Under the pieces are notes generated by a model. That model did not search any database. It had not been told where the DNA came from and saw only the letters and a program-made list of their open reading frames with translations. The position numbers and the translations under genes were made by a program. A DNA stretch of 64,000 nucleotides from assembly GCF_014646375.1 (NCBI RefSeq), contig NZ_BMNI01000008.1, positions 62,001-126,000 of the forward strand. Direction: 5' to 3'. This DNA comes from Nocardioides phosphati (lineage in GTDB: Bacteria; Actinomycetota; Actinomycetes; Propionibacteriales; Nocardioidaceae). Shown here one piece after another: positions 26,117-34,455 of the stretch; the first letter of the stretch is position 1; every line of letters begins with the position of its first letter.

Positions 26117-26793
26117 CCCGCGTACTCGTCGTCGAGGACGAAGAGAGCTACATCGACGCCCTGACGTACATGCTGCGCAAGGAGGGGTTCGAGGTCGCGG
26201 TCGCCACCAACGGCAACGACGCGCTGACCGAGTTCGACCGCAACGGTGCCGACATCGTCCTGCTCGACCTCATGCTCCCCGGCCTGCCCGGCACCGAGGT
26301 GTGCCGCCAGATCCGGCAGACCTCCTCGGTCCCCGTGATCATGGTGAGCGCCAAGGACGACGAGGTCGACAAGGTGGTCGGCCTCGAGCTCGGCGCCGAC
26401 GACTACGTCACCAAGCCGTACTCCCCGCGCGAGCTGGTCGCCCGGATCCGCGCGGTCCTCCGCCGCGGCAGCGACACCGGCGACCTCGCCCCGCAGACGC
26501 TCGAGGCCGGCCCGGTTCGCATGGACGTCGAGCGCCACGTCGTGACCGTCGACGGCGTCGACACCCGGCTGCCGCTCAAGGAGTTCGAGCTCCTCGAGAT
26601 GTTCCTGCGCAACCCCGGCCGCGTGCTCACCCGTGGCCAGCTGATCGACCGGGTCTGGGGCTCCGACTACGTCGGCGACACCAAGACCCTCGACGTCCAC
26701 GTGAAGCGGCTGCGCGCCAAGCTCGAGCCGGACCCGTCCGACCCGAAGTACCTCGTCACCGTCCGCGGCCTGGGCTACAAGCTCGACCTCTGA
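26113..26793 (+). CDS. regX3: response regulator RegX3
   Basis: OmpR-family regulator of 226 residues. The receiver domain has acidic pocket VVEDEES, phospho-acceptor Asp in VLLDLMLPG (about 52), Thr/Ser in IMVSAKD and the conserved Lys in VTKPYSPREL. The C-terminal winged helix ends in VTVRGLGYKLDL. With SenX3 it activates phosphate-uptake genes when phosphate is scarce. Confidence 0.95.
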   Translation: MTRVLVVEDEESYIDALTYMLRKEGFEVAVATNGNDALTEFDRNGADIVLLDLMLPGLPGTEVCRQIRQTSSVPVIMVSAKDDEVDKVVGLELGADDYVTKPYSPRELVARIRAVLRRGSDTGDLAPQTLEAGPVRMDVERHVVTVDGVDTRLPLKEFELLEMFLRNPGRVLTRGQLIDRVWGSDYVGDTKTLDVHVKRLRAKLEPDPSDPKYLVTVRGLGYKLDL

Positions 26794-26808
26794 CGCACCC
26801 GCGCCGAC

Positions 26809-26834
26809 GGGCCGCTCCTCGGGAGGAGCAGCCC
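26809..26834. terminator. terminator between regX3 and a convergent oxidoreductase gene
   Basis: Arms 26809-26819 and 26824-26834 pair with one mismatch around a 4-base loop, between convergent genes. Confidence 0.65.
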
Positions 26835-26857
26835 GCCCGGCCGTCGTTGCGGTGAGG

Positions 26858-27880
26858 TCAGTCGGCGACCTTGACCAGGAGCTTGCCGACGTTGCGCCCC
26901 GCCGGCAGCCCGCGGAACGCCTCCGGCGTGTTCTCCAGGCCGTCGACGACGTCCTCGAGGTACCGCACGGTGCCGTCGGCGATCCACCCGGTCATGTCGC
27001 GCTGGAACTCCGCGCCGTGGGTCGGCAGGAACTCGTCCTGGATGAAGCCGCGCACCGTGAGGCTCTTCGTCAGAACCCGCCGCATGAACGCGGGCAGCCG
27101 GTCGTGGTCGCCCACCGGCTCGGTGCCGTTGTAGCCCGCGACCAGGCCGCAGACCGGCACCCGCGCGAAGCGGTTGAGTCGCCGGGTCACCTCGGTCGCG
27201 ACATGGCCGCCGACGTTCTCGAAGTAGACGTCGATGCCGTCCGGCGTCGCGGCGGCGAGGTCGTCGCGCAGCGTCGGTGAGCGATGGTCGACGGCCGCGT
27301 CGAAGCCGAACTCCTCGAGCAGCAGCCGGCACTTCTCCGGGCCACCGGCGATGCCGACGGCACGCGCGCCCTTCGCCTTCGCGATCTGCCCGACCGCCGA
27401 GCCGACAGGACCCGTGGCCGCCGCGACGACCACGGTCTCCCCCGGCTTCGGCTGGCCGATCGCCAGCAGCCCGCCGTACGCCGTGAAGCCGGGCATGCCG
27501 AGCACGCCGAGCGCCGTCGTGACCGGCGCCGCGTCGGGGTCGAGCTTCTTCGTCATGCGGGCGTCGACCACGGCGTGGCTCTGCCAGCCGGTGTAGGCGA
27601 GCACGACGTCACCCACGGCACGACGGTCGGAGCGCGAGGCGATGACCTCGGAGACGGTCTGGCCGACCATCACGCCGCCGAGCGGGACGGGGTCGGCGTA
27701 CGACTCGGCGTCGCTCATCCGGCCGCGCATGTAGGGGTCGAGCGAGAGGTAGAGCGTGCGGAGCACGACCTGGTCCTCCGCAGGCTCGGGGAGCTCCTCG
27801 GTAACGATCTCGAAGTCGCTGTCGAGCGGCTCGGCGACGGGTCGCGACGCCAGCCGGACCTGGGTGGTGGTGACGGCCAT
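26858..27880 (-). CDS. NADP-dependent MDR-family oxidoreductase (leukotriene B4 dehydrogenase/curcumin reductase type)
   Basis: Zinc-free medium-chain reductase of 340 residues. The N-terminal DPYMRGRMSDAESYADPV and the NADPH-binding VVVAAATGPVGSAVGQIAKAKGARAVG are typical of the PTGR/CurA group. These reduce the double bond of alpha,beta-unsaturated ketones and enoyl compounds. It is the last gene of the acyl-CoA operon, three bases after the phosphotriesterase-family gene. It may reduce an unsaturated intermediate of that pathway, but the substrate is not shown. Confidence 0.88.
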   Translation of the reverse strand: MAVTTTQVRLASRPVAEPLDSDFEIVTEELPEPAEDQVVLRTLYLSLDPYMRGRMSDAESYADPVPLGGVMVGQTVSEVIASRSDRRAVGDVVLAYTGWQSHAVVDARMTKKLDPDAAPVTTALGVLGMPGFTAYGGLLAIGQPKPGETVVVAAATGPVGSAVGQIAKAKGARAVGIAGGPEKCRLLLEEFGFDAAVDHRSPTLRDDLAAATPDGIDVYFENVGGHVATEVTRRLNRFARVPVCGLVAGYNGTEPVGDHDRLPAFMRRVLTKSLTVRGFIQDEFLPTHGAEFQRDMTGWIADGTVRYLEDVVDGLENTPEAFRGLPAGRNVGKLLVKVAD

Positions 27881-27883
27881 CGG

Positions 27884-28864
27884 CTACTTCCCCTCGAAGA
27901 ACGTGCGGGGCACGTCGACGAGCATCGTGTCGATCTGCTCCTGGGTCATCCCGTGCTCGAGCACGTAGGGGAAGACGTCCTCGAAGAGGTGCGTGTAGTG
28001 CCACTGCGGCAGGAAGGCCATCACACCGGGGTCCACCCAGTCGATGTGGCAGCTGGCGTCCTGCGAGAGGACCATCCGGTCGGTGTAGCCGCGGCGCACC
28101 ATCTCGAGGAGCGTGGCGGCGCGGTCCTCGAAGCTCACCTCGAGGTTGATGCCGAAGCGGTCCATCCCGAGGACGAAGCCGGCGTCGGCCAGCTCGGCGA
28201 GGTGGTCGCAGTCGCTGGTGTCGCCGCTGTGCCCGAGCACGATCCGGCCCGGGTCCACGCCCTCCTCGTCGCACATCACGCGCTTCACGTGGAGGCCCGC
28301 ACGCGTGCCGGGGTGGGTGTGCACGGTGATCGGGACGCCGGTCTGCAGGTGGGCCTTGGCGACGGCCCGCATCACGCGCTCCACCCCCGGCGTCAGCCCC
28401 GGCTCGTCGATGGCGCACTTGAGCATGCCGGCCTTGACGCCCGTGCCGGCGATGCCGTCGCGGATGTCGCCCACGAACATGTCGACCATCGGGTCGGGCA
28501 CCGACGCGCCGACCATCTCGTCGAGCGCCGGCCCGCGGTAGTGGAAGAACCAGGGCACGTCGTTGTAGGTGTACATGCCGGTCGCCACGACGATCTGGAG
28601 CGGCACCTGCTCGGCGATCCGCTGGATGCGCGGGAGGTAGCGCCCCAGCCCCACCACGGTCGGGTCCACGATCGTGCGTACGCCGGCGTCCCAGGCGCGC
28701 TGCAGCTTCACGACGGCGTCGGCGACCCGCGCGTCCTCCGAGCCCCACTCGTCCGGGTAGTTGGCCTGCACGTCGGAGGTCAGGACGAAGACGTGCTCGT
28801 GCATGAGCGTGACGCCGAGGTCGGCGCTGTCGACGGGGCCGCGGACGGTGTCGATGGTGGTCAT
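27884..28864 (-). CDS. phosphotriesterase-family metallohydrolase, candidate lactonase
   Basis: Amidohydrolase-superfamily protein of 326 residues with a full set of binuclear metal ligands. These are HxH in VTLMHEHVFV, the carboxylatable Lys in AGMLKCAIDEPG, His in ITVHTHPGTRAG, His in IVLGHSGDTSD and Asp in MVLSQDASCHIDW. The family comprises rare organophosphatases and more common lactonases (PLL). In an operon of acyl-CoA genes, opening a gamma- or delta-lactone to a hydroxy acid is the most sensible reaction, though this is inference. Its ATG overlaps the stop of the acyl-CoA dehydrogenase gene. Confidence 0.87.
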   Translation of the reverse strand: MTTIDTVRGPVDSADLGVTLMHEHVFVLTSDVQANYPDEWGSEDARVADAVVKLQRAWDAGVRTIVDPTVVGLGRYLPRIQRIAEQVPLQIVVATGMYTYNDVPWFFHYRGPALDEMVGASVPDPMVDMFVGDIRDGIAGTGVKAGMLKCAIDEPGLTPGVERVMRAVAKAHLQTGVPITVHTHPGTRAGLHVKRVMCDEEGVDPGRIVLGHSGDTSDCDHLAELADAGFVLGMDRFGINLEVSFEDRAATLLEMVRRGYTDRMVLSQDASCHIDWVDPGVMAFLPQWHYTHLFEDVFPYVLEHGMTQEQIDTMLVDVPRTFFEGK

Positions 28865-30096
28865 GAGCGGCCCTCGCGGCGGTCCGCCTGGCGCCGGAGC
28901 TCGGCACGGGCGAGGGCGTTCTTGTGGACCTCGTCGGGACCGTCGGCGAAGCGCAGCGTGCGGATGCCGGCGATCATGTTGGCCAGGGGGAAGTCCTGGG
29001 ACAGGCCGCCGGCGCCGTGGGTCTGGATCGCCTTGTCGAGGATCCACTCGACCGCCGCTGGCGTGGCGATCTTGATCATCTGGATCTCGGTGTGCGCGGC
29101 CTTGTTGCCCTGGGTGTCCATCAGCCAGGCGGCCTTGAGGCAGAGCAGGCGGAGCTGCTCGATCCGGACCCGCGACTCGGCGATCCAGTCGCGGATGACG
29201 CCCTGCTCCGAGAGCTTCCTGCCGAACGCGACGCGGCTGTCGGCGCGCTCACACATCAGCTCGACGGCCCGCTCCGCGATGCCGATCGACCGCATGCAGT
29301 GGTGGATCCGGCCCGGGCCGAGGCGCATCTGCGCGATCGCGAAGCCGTCGCCCTCGCCCATCAGGAGGTTCTCCGCCGGGACGCGTACGTCGGTGAAGCG
29401 CAGCTCGGCGTGGCCGCCGTGCTCGTGGTCGTCGTAGCCGAGCACGTGCATCGCGCGGACCACCTCGAAGCCGGGGGTGTCGCGCTCGACGAGGATCATC
29501 GACTGCTGGCGGTGCCGGTCGGCCGTGGGGTCGGTCTTGCCCATCACCACGAAGATCTTCGCGTTGGGGTTCATCGCGCCGGTGATCCACCACTTGCGCC
29601 CGTTGAGCACGTAGGAGTCACCGTCGCGCACGATGCTGAGCTCGACGTTCGTCGCGTCGGACGAGGCCACGTCGGGCTCGGTCATCGCGAACGCCGAGCG
29701 GATCTCGCCGTTGAGCAGCGGCTCGAGCCACTTCTTCTTCTGGGCGTCGCTGCCGGCGACCGCGAGCACCTCCATGTTGCCGGTGTCGGGGGCGGCACAG
29801 TTCATCGCGGCGGGCGCCAGGTGCATGCTGCGGCCGGAGATCTCGGCGAGCGTGGCGTACTGGACGTTGGTCAGGCCGCCGCCCTCCTCGCCGGGGAGGA
29901 AGAGGTTCCACAGGCCGCGCCTGCGGGCCTCGGCACGGAGCTCGCCGATGACCGGTGCGGAGTCCCAGGCCCAGCGGTCGTCGAGCTCCTCGAGCTGGTC
30001 GTGGAAGACCTTCTCCGCCGGGTAGACGTGGTGCTCCATGAAGTCGAGCATCGAGGCGCGGAGCTCCTCGGTACGGGCGTCGAACGCGAAGTCCAT
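28861..30096 (-). CDS. acyl-CoA dehydrogenase, ACAD10/11-like
   Basis: FAD-dependent dehydrogenase of 411 residues. FAD/substrate segments are FAMTEPDVASSDATN and LNGRKWWITGAMNPNAKIFVV. The C-terminal THGAGGLSQDFPLA and LRFADGPDEVH stretches place it with the ACAD10/ACAD11/LvaC-like branch rather than the short-chain group. Relatives act on phosphorylated 4-hydroxyacyl-CoA with help from an APH-type kinase, and such a kinase is encoded directly upstream with a TGATG overlap. Which chain length it prefers cannot be read from sequence. Confidence 0.9.
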   Translation of the reverse strand: MDFAFDARTEELRASMLDFMEHHVYPAEKVFHDQLEELDDRWAWDSAPVIGELRAEARRRGLWNLFLPGEEGGGLTNVQYATLAEISGRSMHLAPAAMNCAAPDTGNMEVLAVAGSDAQKKKWLEPLLNGEIRSAFAMTEPDVASSDATNVELSIVRDGDSYVLNGRKWWITGAMNPNAKIFVVMGKTDPTADRHRQQSMILVERDTPGFEVVRAMHVLGYDDHEHGGHAELRFTDVRVPAENLLMGEGDGFAIAQMRLGPGRIHHCMRSIGIAERAVELMCERADSRVAFGRKLSEQGVIRDWIAESRVRIEQLRLLCLKAAWLMDTQGNKAAHTEIQMIKIATPAAVEWILDKAIQTHGAGGLSQDFPLANMIAGIRTLRFADGPDEVHKNALARAELRRQADRREGRS

Positions 30097-31136
30097 CAGT
30101 GGTTCTCCTTCATAGCAGCAAGGCCGGCGTCGAGAAGCGGATGGATCGCGTCGCCGATGGTGTCAAAGCCCTCCCCGACCGTCTGGCCCTGGAGGAAGCG
30201 GAAGTGGATGCCCTCGAGGATCGCGGCGAGCTTGTACGCCGCCAGCCCCAGGTAAAACCCGAAACGGGACAGGTCACGGTCACTGCCCTGGGCGTAACGC
30301 TCGACGATCTCCTCCTCGGACAGGAAGCCCGGGGCGGCCGAGGCGTTGGTGACCGCGAGGCCGCCGTCGGCCTCGCCGAGCCGGTGGTACATCAGCATCA
30401 GGGCGAGGTCAGCGAGCGGGTCGCCCAGCGTCGCCATCTCCCAGTCGAGCACGGCGGTGCACTGGTCGTGGTCGTCGACGAGGACGTTGTCGAGGCGGTA
30501 GTCACCGTGCACGATGCCCGCCGCGGACTCCTCCGGCACGTCGGCCGCGAGCAGTGCGTGGAGCTCGTCGGCCGCCGGCAGGTCGCGGCAGTACGACGCG
30601 TCCATCTGCTTCTTCCACCGGGCGACCTGACGGCCGAGGTAGCCCTCGGCCTTGCCGAAGTCGCCGAGCCCGACCGCCACCGGGTCGACCGCGTGCAGGG
30701 CGGCGAGGGTGTCGACCAGCCGCTCGGAGATCGTGCGGGTGCGCTCACGCCCGAGCGCGACCAGCTCATCGGCGAGCCGGTACGGCGTGCCGGTCACCCG
30801 CTCCATCACGTAGAACGGCGCACCGAGGACGCTGTCGTCGGCGCAGAGCCCGAAGGTCCGCGGTACCGGCACGGCGGTGTCGCGCAGGGCGGTCATGACG
30901 CGGTACTCACGCGACATGTCGTGGGCCGTCGCGAGCACGTGACCCAGCGGCGGGCGGCGGACCACCCACTCCTGGGCGCCGTCGGAGACGACGTACGTGA
31001 GGTTGGACTTGCCGCCGGCGATCATGGTCGCGCTCAGCGAGGAGCCCGCGCCGGGGATCTCCGCGGCGAACCAGGCGCCGAGCTTCGCCAGGTCGAGGCC
31101 GCGGGGCGAGCCGGACGCGGAGTCGGTGGTGGTCAT
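30096..31136 (-). CDS. APH-fold kinase of the ACAD10/11 type (candidate 4-hydroxyacyl-CoA kinase)
   Basis: The 346-residue protein has an aminoglycoside-phosphotransferase/choline-kinase fold. Its catalytic loop is VHGDYRLDNVLVDD and its metal-binding motif AVLDWEMATLGDPLADL, so both catalytic Asp residues are present and the enzyme should be active. It is not a resistance gene by context: it sits between a HAD gene and an acyl-CoA dehydrogenase gene, overlapping both. In LvaA and the animal ACAD10/11 proteins this domain phosphorylates the 4-hydroxyl of acyl-CoAs so the phosphate can be eliminated. Confidence 0.88.
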   Translation of the reverse strand: MTTTDSASGSPRGLDLAKLGAWFAAEIPGAGSSLSATMIAGGKSNLTYVVSDGAQEWVVRRPPLGHVLATAHDMSREYRVMTALRDTAVPVPRTFGLCADDSVLGAPFYVMERVTGTPYRLADELVALGRERTRTISERLVDTLAALHAVDPVAVGLGDFGKAEGYLGRQVARWKKQMDASYCRDLPAADELHALLAADVPEESAAGIVHGDYRLDNVLVDDHDQCTAVLDWEMATLGDPLADLALMLMYHRLGEADGGLAVTNASAAPGFLSEEEIVERYAQGSDRDLSRFGFYLGLAAYKLAAILEGIHFRFLQGQTVGEGFDTIGDAIHPLLDAGLAAMKENH

Positions 31137-31810
31137 GCGTGTGCCTCTCGGGAGGTGGGGGCGAGTGCGGGCACGAGGGCCGCGAGGGCGGCCCGGGTGC
31201 CGGCCGGATCCGTGTGGAGGAGGGCCCGGAGGCCGGCGGCGCGGGCGCCGAGGACGTTGGGCTCGGCGTCGTCGACGAAGAGGACGCGGTCAGCGGGGAG
31301 GCCGAGGCGCGCGACGGCGTGCGCGTAGATCGCCGCCTGCGGCTTGCGCAGCCCGACCTCGCCGGAGATGACGATCGGGTCGAAGAGCGTGTCGATCCGC
31401 TTGCGGGGGTAGGTGTTGCCCCAGCTGTTGGAGAGCAGGCCGACGCGGACTCCGCAGGCACGGAGCTCCTCGGCCAGCGCGAACATCGCGGCTTCGGGCC
31501 GCATCTCGGCGAACATCCGGCCGAGGATGCCCGTCGGCTCGGGCACCTCCCCCTCGACGGTGGTCAGCTCGGCGGCGAAGAGCTGCTCGAACTCCTCGAT
31601 GCTGATCGCGCCGGTCTCGAGGCGGTGGATCGGCGTCTCCCAGTCGACGGTGCGGGAGAGCCACTGCTTCAGGGTCCGCGTGAACGACGCCGGGTCGATG
31701 CCGTCGGCCGCGTGCCACGCCCGGATCGACTCGCCCACGGGGCCGGTCATCACGCCGCCGTAGTCGAAGAGGACCGCGTCGACGAGCGGCTCGGGGCCTG
31801 CTCCGCTCAC
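31133..31810 (-). CDS. HAD-superfamily protein of the ACAD10 N-domain type
   Basis: The 225-residue haloacid-dehalogenase fold shows motif I VLFDYGGVMTGP, motif II LLSNSW, motif III Lys in VGLRKPQAAIY and motif IV LFVDDAEPNV. In motif I the second Asp of DxD is replaced by Gly (DYGG), as in the HAD domain of ACAD10. The general acid/base needed for a phosphatase is therefore missing. A regulatory or binding role, or an unusual reaction, is possible. The GTG start overlaps the upstream stop (GTGA) and its own stop overlaps the kinase start. Confidence 0.85.
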   Translation of the reverse strand: MSGAGPEPLVDAVLFDYGGVMTGPVGESIRAWHAADGIDPASFTRTLKQWLSRTVDWETPIHRLETGAISIEEFEQLFAAELTTVEGEVPEPTGILGRMFAEMRPEAAMFALAEELRACGVRVGLLSNSWGNTYPRKRIDTLFDPIVISGEVGLRKPQAAIYAHAVARLGLPADRVLFVDDAEPNVLGARAAGLRALLHTDPAGTRAALAALVPALAPTSREAHA

Positions 31811-32802
31811 GACGCCGGCCCTGCGGCGTACACGACCCGGCCGACGGTGACGCCGTCGGCGAGACGCTGTACGCCGTCGGCCACGTCGGCGAGGGCGAGC
31901 CGCTCGCTGACGAGCGGCTTGACCAGGCCCTGGTCGGCCAGCTCGGTGAGCGCGCGGTGGCACTCCTGGACGGCGGGCGGGTCGTAGAGGTTGTAGAGGC
32001 CCCAGTGGAGGCCGACGATCGAGTAGTTCTTGACCAGCGCGTGGTTGAGCGCGGCCGACTGGATGTCGCCACCGGCGAAGCCGACCACGAGGATCCGGCC
32101 CTCGAAGGCGATGCACTTGGTCGAGCGGGCGTAGGTGTCACCGCCGACCGGGTCGTAGATGACGTCGGCACCGCGGCCGCCGGTCTCGGCCTTCACGACC
32201 TCGACGAAGTCCTGGGTGTGGCGGTCGATCACCACGTCGGCGCCGAGCCTGCGGGCGACCTCGGCCTTGTCCGGGCCTCCGACGACGCCGATCACGCGGG
32301 CGCCGGCGGCCTTGCCGAGCTGGACGGCGGCGCTGCCGACGCCACCGGCCGCGGCGTGGACGAGCAGGGTCTCGCCCGCCTTCAGCTGCGCGCGACGGTG
32401 CAGGCCGAACCAGCCGGTCTGGTAGCCGATGTAGAGGCTCGCGGCCTCGGCGTCGTCGAGCACGGCCGGGGCGGGGAAGGTGAGGCCCACGTCCATCACG
32501 GCGAGCTCGGCGAAGCCCCCGTGCGGCAGCACGGACGCCCCGACGACGCGGTCACCGACCTCGAACCCGCTCACGTCGGGACCCAGCGCCACGACCTCGC
32601 CGCAGAGCTCGACGCCCGGCGTGAAGGGCAGCTCCGGCTTGACCTGGTAGAGCCCACGGCACATCAGCGCGTCGGGGAAGTTCGCCGGCGACGCCAGGAC
32701 GCGGACGACGAGCTGCCGCGGCCCCGGCTCGGGGTCGGGGACGTCGACCAGCTGCATCACCTTCGCGGGCTCGCCGAGCTCGCCCACCTGCCATGCCTTC
32801 AT
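31807..32802 (-). CDS. NADPH:quinone oxidoreductase-like MDR protein
   Basis: Zinc-free medium-chain reductase of 331 residues. The N-terminal PANFPDALMCRGLYQVKPELPF and NADPH site LLVHAAAGGVGSAAVQLGK are typical of QOR/enoyl reductases. It reduces quinones or activated double bonds with NADPH in the cytoplasm. It is third in the operon, with four-base overlaps on both sides. A role in acyl-CoA metabolism is by association only. Confidence 0.88.
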   Translation of the reverse strand: MKAWQVGELGEPAKVMQLVDVPDPEPGPRQLVVRVLASPANFPDALMCRGLYQVKPELPFTPGVELCGEVVALGPDVSGFEVGDRVVGASVLPHGGFAELAVMDVGLTFPAPAVLDDAEAASLYIGYQTGWFGLHRRAQLKAGETLLVHAAAGGVGSAAVQLGKAAGARVIGVVGGPDKAEVARRLGADVVIDRHTQDFVEVVKAETGGRGADVIYDPVGGDTYARSTKCIAFEGRILVVGFAGGDIQSAALNHALVKNYSIVGLHWGLYNLYDPPAVQECHRALTELADQGLVKPLVSERLALADVADGVQRLADGVTVGRVVYAAGPAS

Positions 32803-33587
32803 CGAGCACCCTCCTGGGAGTCCATCGCCTGCTGCAGCCTGTTCATGCTGCCGAGCCACCGATCGGTGTCTGCGACGCGGGCCCGGTAGTAGTCGCCCGC
32901 CTCGGGGTGCGGGAGGACGAGGAACCGGTCGTCCTGGAGCGCCGCCCAGGTCATCTCGGCGACCTCCTCCGGCGTACGTGCTCCGTCGCCGACGAGGATC
33001 GGCCGCATCGGGCCGCTGTCGGCGAGCATCGCGGTGTCGACGCCCTGCGGGCAGATCGCCTGCACGACGACGCCCTGGTGGCGGTAGGTCGCGGAGAGCC
33101 ACTCCGCGAAGGCGACCGCACCGTGCTTGGTCACCGAGTACGTCGCCGTGCCCAGCGCCGTCAGCAGGCCCGCGGCCGAGGCGGTGACGACGTAGCGACC
33201 GCCGCCGCGCTCGATCCAGCCGGGGACCAGGAGCCGGGCGGCGCGGACGTGCGCCATCGTGTTGATCTCCCAGCTGGCGGCCCACTCGGCCTCGCTCGCG
33301 TCGAGCCCGAGGCCCCGGACCACGCCCGCGTTGCCGAACCACGCGTCGACCTGCCCGAGGTGCTCCTCGGCGGCCTTCACGAGGGCGGCCACGCCGGCCT
33401 CGGAGGCCGCGTCGCCGGGCACGGCGTGGGCGCCGATCTCGGCGGCGGTCACGGCGAGGCGCTCGGCGTCGATGTCGTTGACGACGACCCGCGCGCCCCC
33501 GGCGACCAGGCGGGCGGCGAGCGCCCTGCCGATGCCGCCGGCCGCGCCGGTGACGACGACGCCGCTGTCCTTCAGGGGGTGGCTCAC
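32799..33587 (-). CDS. short-chain dehydrogenase/reductase
   Basis: Classical SDR of 262 residues. It has the cofactor motif VTGAAGGIGRAL, NAG motif WFGNAGVV, catalytic Ser in VTASAAGLL and YSVTKHG (Tyr-x3-Lys). NAD is plausible as cofactor because Asp follows beta-2 (VVVNDIDAE). The GTG at 33587 overlaps the preceding stop. It likely oxidises a hydroxyacyl intermediate of the operon's pathway, but the family is too broad for more. Confidence 0.87.
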   Translation of the reverse strand: MSHPLKDSGVVVTGAAGGIGRALAARLVAGGARVVVNDIDAERLAVTAAEIGAHAVPGDAASEAGVAALVKAAEEHLGQVDAWFGNAGVVRGLGLDASEAEWAASWEINTMAHVRAARLLVPGWIERGGGRYVVTASAAGLLTALGTATYSVTKHGAVAFAEWLSATYRHQGVVVQAICPQGVDTAMLADSGPMRPILVGDGARTPEEVAEMTWAALQDDRFLVLPHPEAGDYYRARVADTDRWLGSMNRLQQAMDSQEGAR

Positions 33588-34342
33588 TCGATCGCCCCGG
33601 CCAGCTTGAGGCCGCCGTCGGCGACGACCAGCTGACCGGTCAGCCACGAGGCCTCGTCCGACAGCAGGAACGCGACGAGGCTGCCGATGTCCTCCGGCTC
33701 GCCGAGTCGCTTGAGCGGGTAGCCCGCAGCGACGGCGTCCTCACGCCCGTCGTACAGCTTCTCCGCGAAGCGGGTCTTGACCACCGCTGGCGCGACGGCG
33801 TTGACCCGGACCGACGGCGCCATCTCGACCGCCATCAGCTCGGTGAGCGAGGCGAGCATCGCCTTGCTGGCTCCGTAGAAGCCGATGCCGGGAGCAGGCC
33901 GGACGGCCGAGAACGAGGAGACGTTGACGATCGCGCCGCCGTGCTCCTGCATCCACGCTCGCCATGCCTGCTGCACCCACGCGACGGCGGCGATGCAGTT
34001 GACCTCGACCACCTTGCGCGCGACGTCGAGGTCCAGGTCGACCAGCGGCCCGTACGCCGGGTTGATGCCGGTGTTGTTGACCAGGATGTCGAGGCTGCCG
34101 AAGGTCGCGATCGCCTGCCGGACCGTGTCGGCCTGGTGCTCCGCGTCGTCGGCCTTGCCCGCGACGCCCAGCGCGACGGAGGGCCCGCCGAGCGCGGCGA
34201 CGGCTTCGTCGAGCGCCTCCTTCTTGCGGGCGGTGATGACGACGCGGGCGCCCTCGGTGACCAGCCGCTCGGCGATGGCCAGGCCGATGCCGCGGCTCGC
34301 TCCGGTGACGATCGCGGTCTTCCCCTCGAAGCGCATGCTCAT
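33584..34342 (-). CDS. short-chain dehydrogenase/reductase, first gene of acyl-CoA operon
   Basis: Classical SDR of 252 residues with VTGASRGIGLAIAERL, NNTGINP in place of the usual NAG motif, catalytic Ser in VNVSSFSAVRP and YGASKAM. Arg/Lys after beta-2 (ITARKKEAL) suggests NADP(H). ATG 34342 is chosen (GAGAGG upstream); an in-frame ATG two codons later is also possible. A palindromic operator lies 44 bp upstream of the start, placing this gene at the head of the eight-gene run to 26858. Confidence 0.87.
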   Translation of the reverse strand: MSMRFEGKTAIVTGASRGIGLAIAERLVTEGARVVITARKKEALDEAVAALGGPSVALGVAGKADDAEHQADTVRQAIATFGSLDILVNNTGINPAYGPLVDLDLDVARKVVEVNCIAAVAWVQQAWRAWMQEHGGAIVNVSSFSAVRPAPGIGFYGASKAMLASLTELMAVEMAPSVRVNAVAPAVVKTRFAEKLYDGREDAVAAGYPLKRLGEPEDIGSLVAFLLSDEASWLTGQLVVADGGLKLAGAIE

Positions 34343-34385
34343 GTGACCCAACCTCTCAGTTCCCTCGACGGATGACCAGACTTTC

Positions 34386-34403
34386 ATACCATCCGGTCGG
34401 TAT
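34386..34403. promoter_or_regulatory. palindromic TetR-type operator
   Basis: An 18-bp dyad of the form ATACC-n2-CCGG-n2-GGTAT lies between the tetR stop (34456) and the first operon gene (34342). Its layout matches operators of acyl-CoA-responsive TetR regulators, and the adjacent TetR protein is the natural candidate to bind it. Confidence 0.65.
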
Positions 34404-34455
34404 AGCGTGGAGGACGGCGTCGTCCGCTGTCAACGGCCTGCCCGAAGGGGCGGAG

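Noticed and set aside
30096..31136. Aminoglycoside resistance gene
   Set aside because: The APH fold is shared with choline, homoserine and acyl-CoA kinases. The operon context is acyl-CoA metabolism and there is no mobile element nearby.
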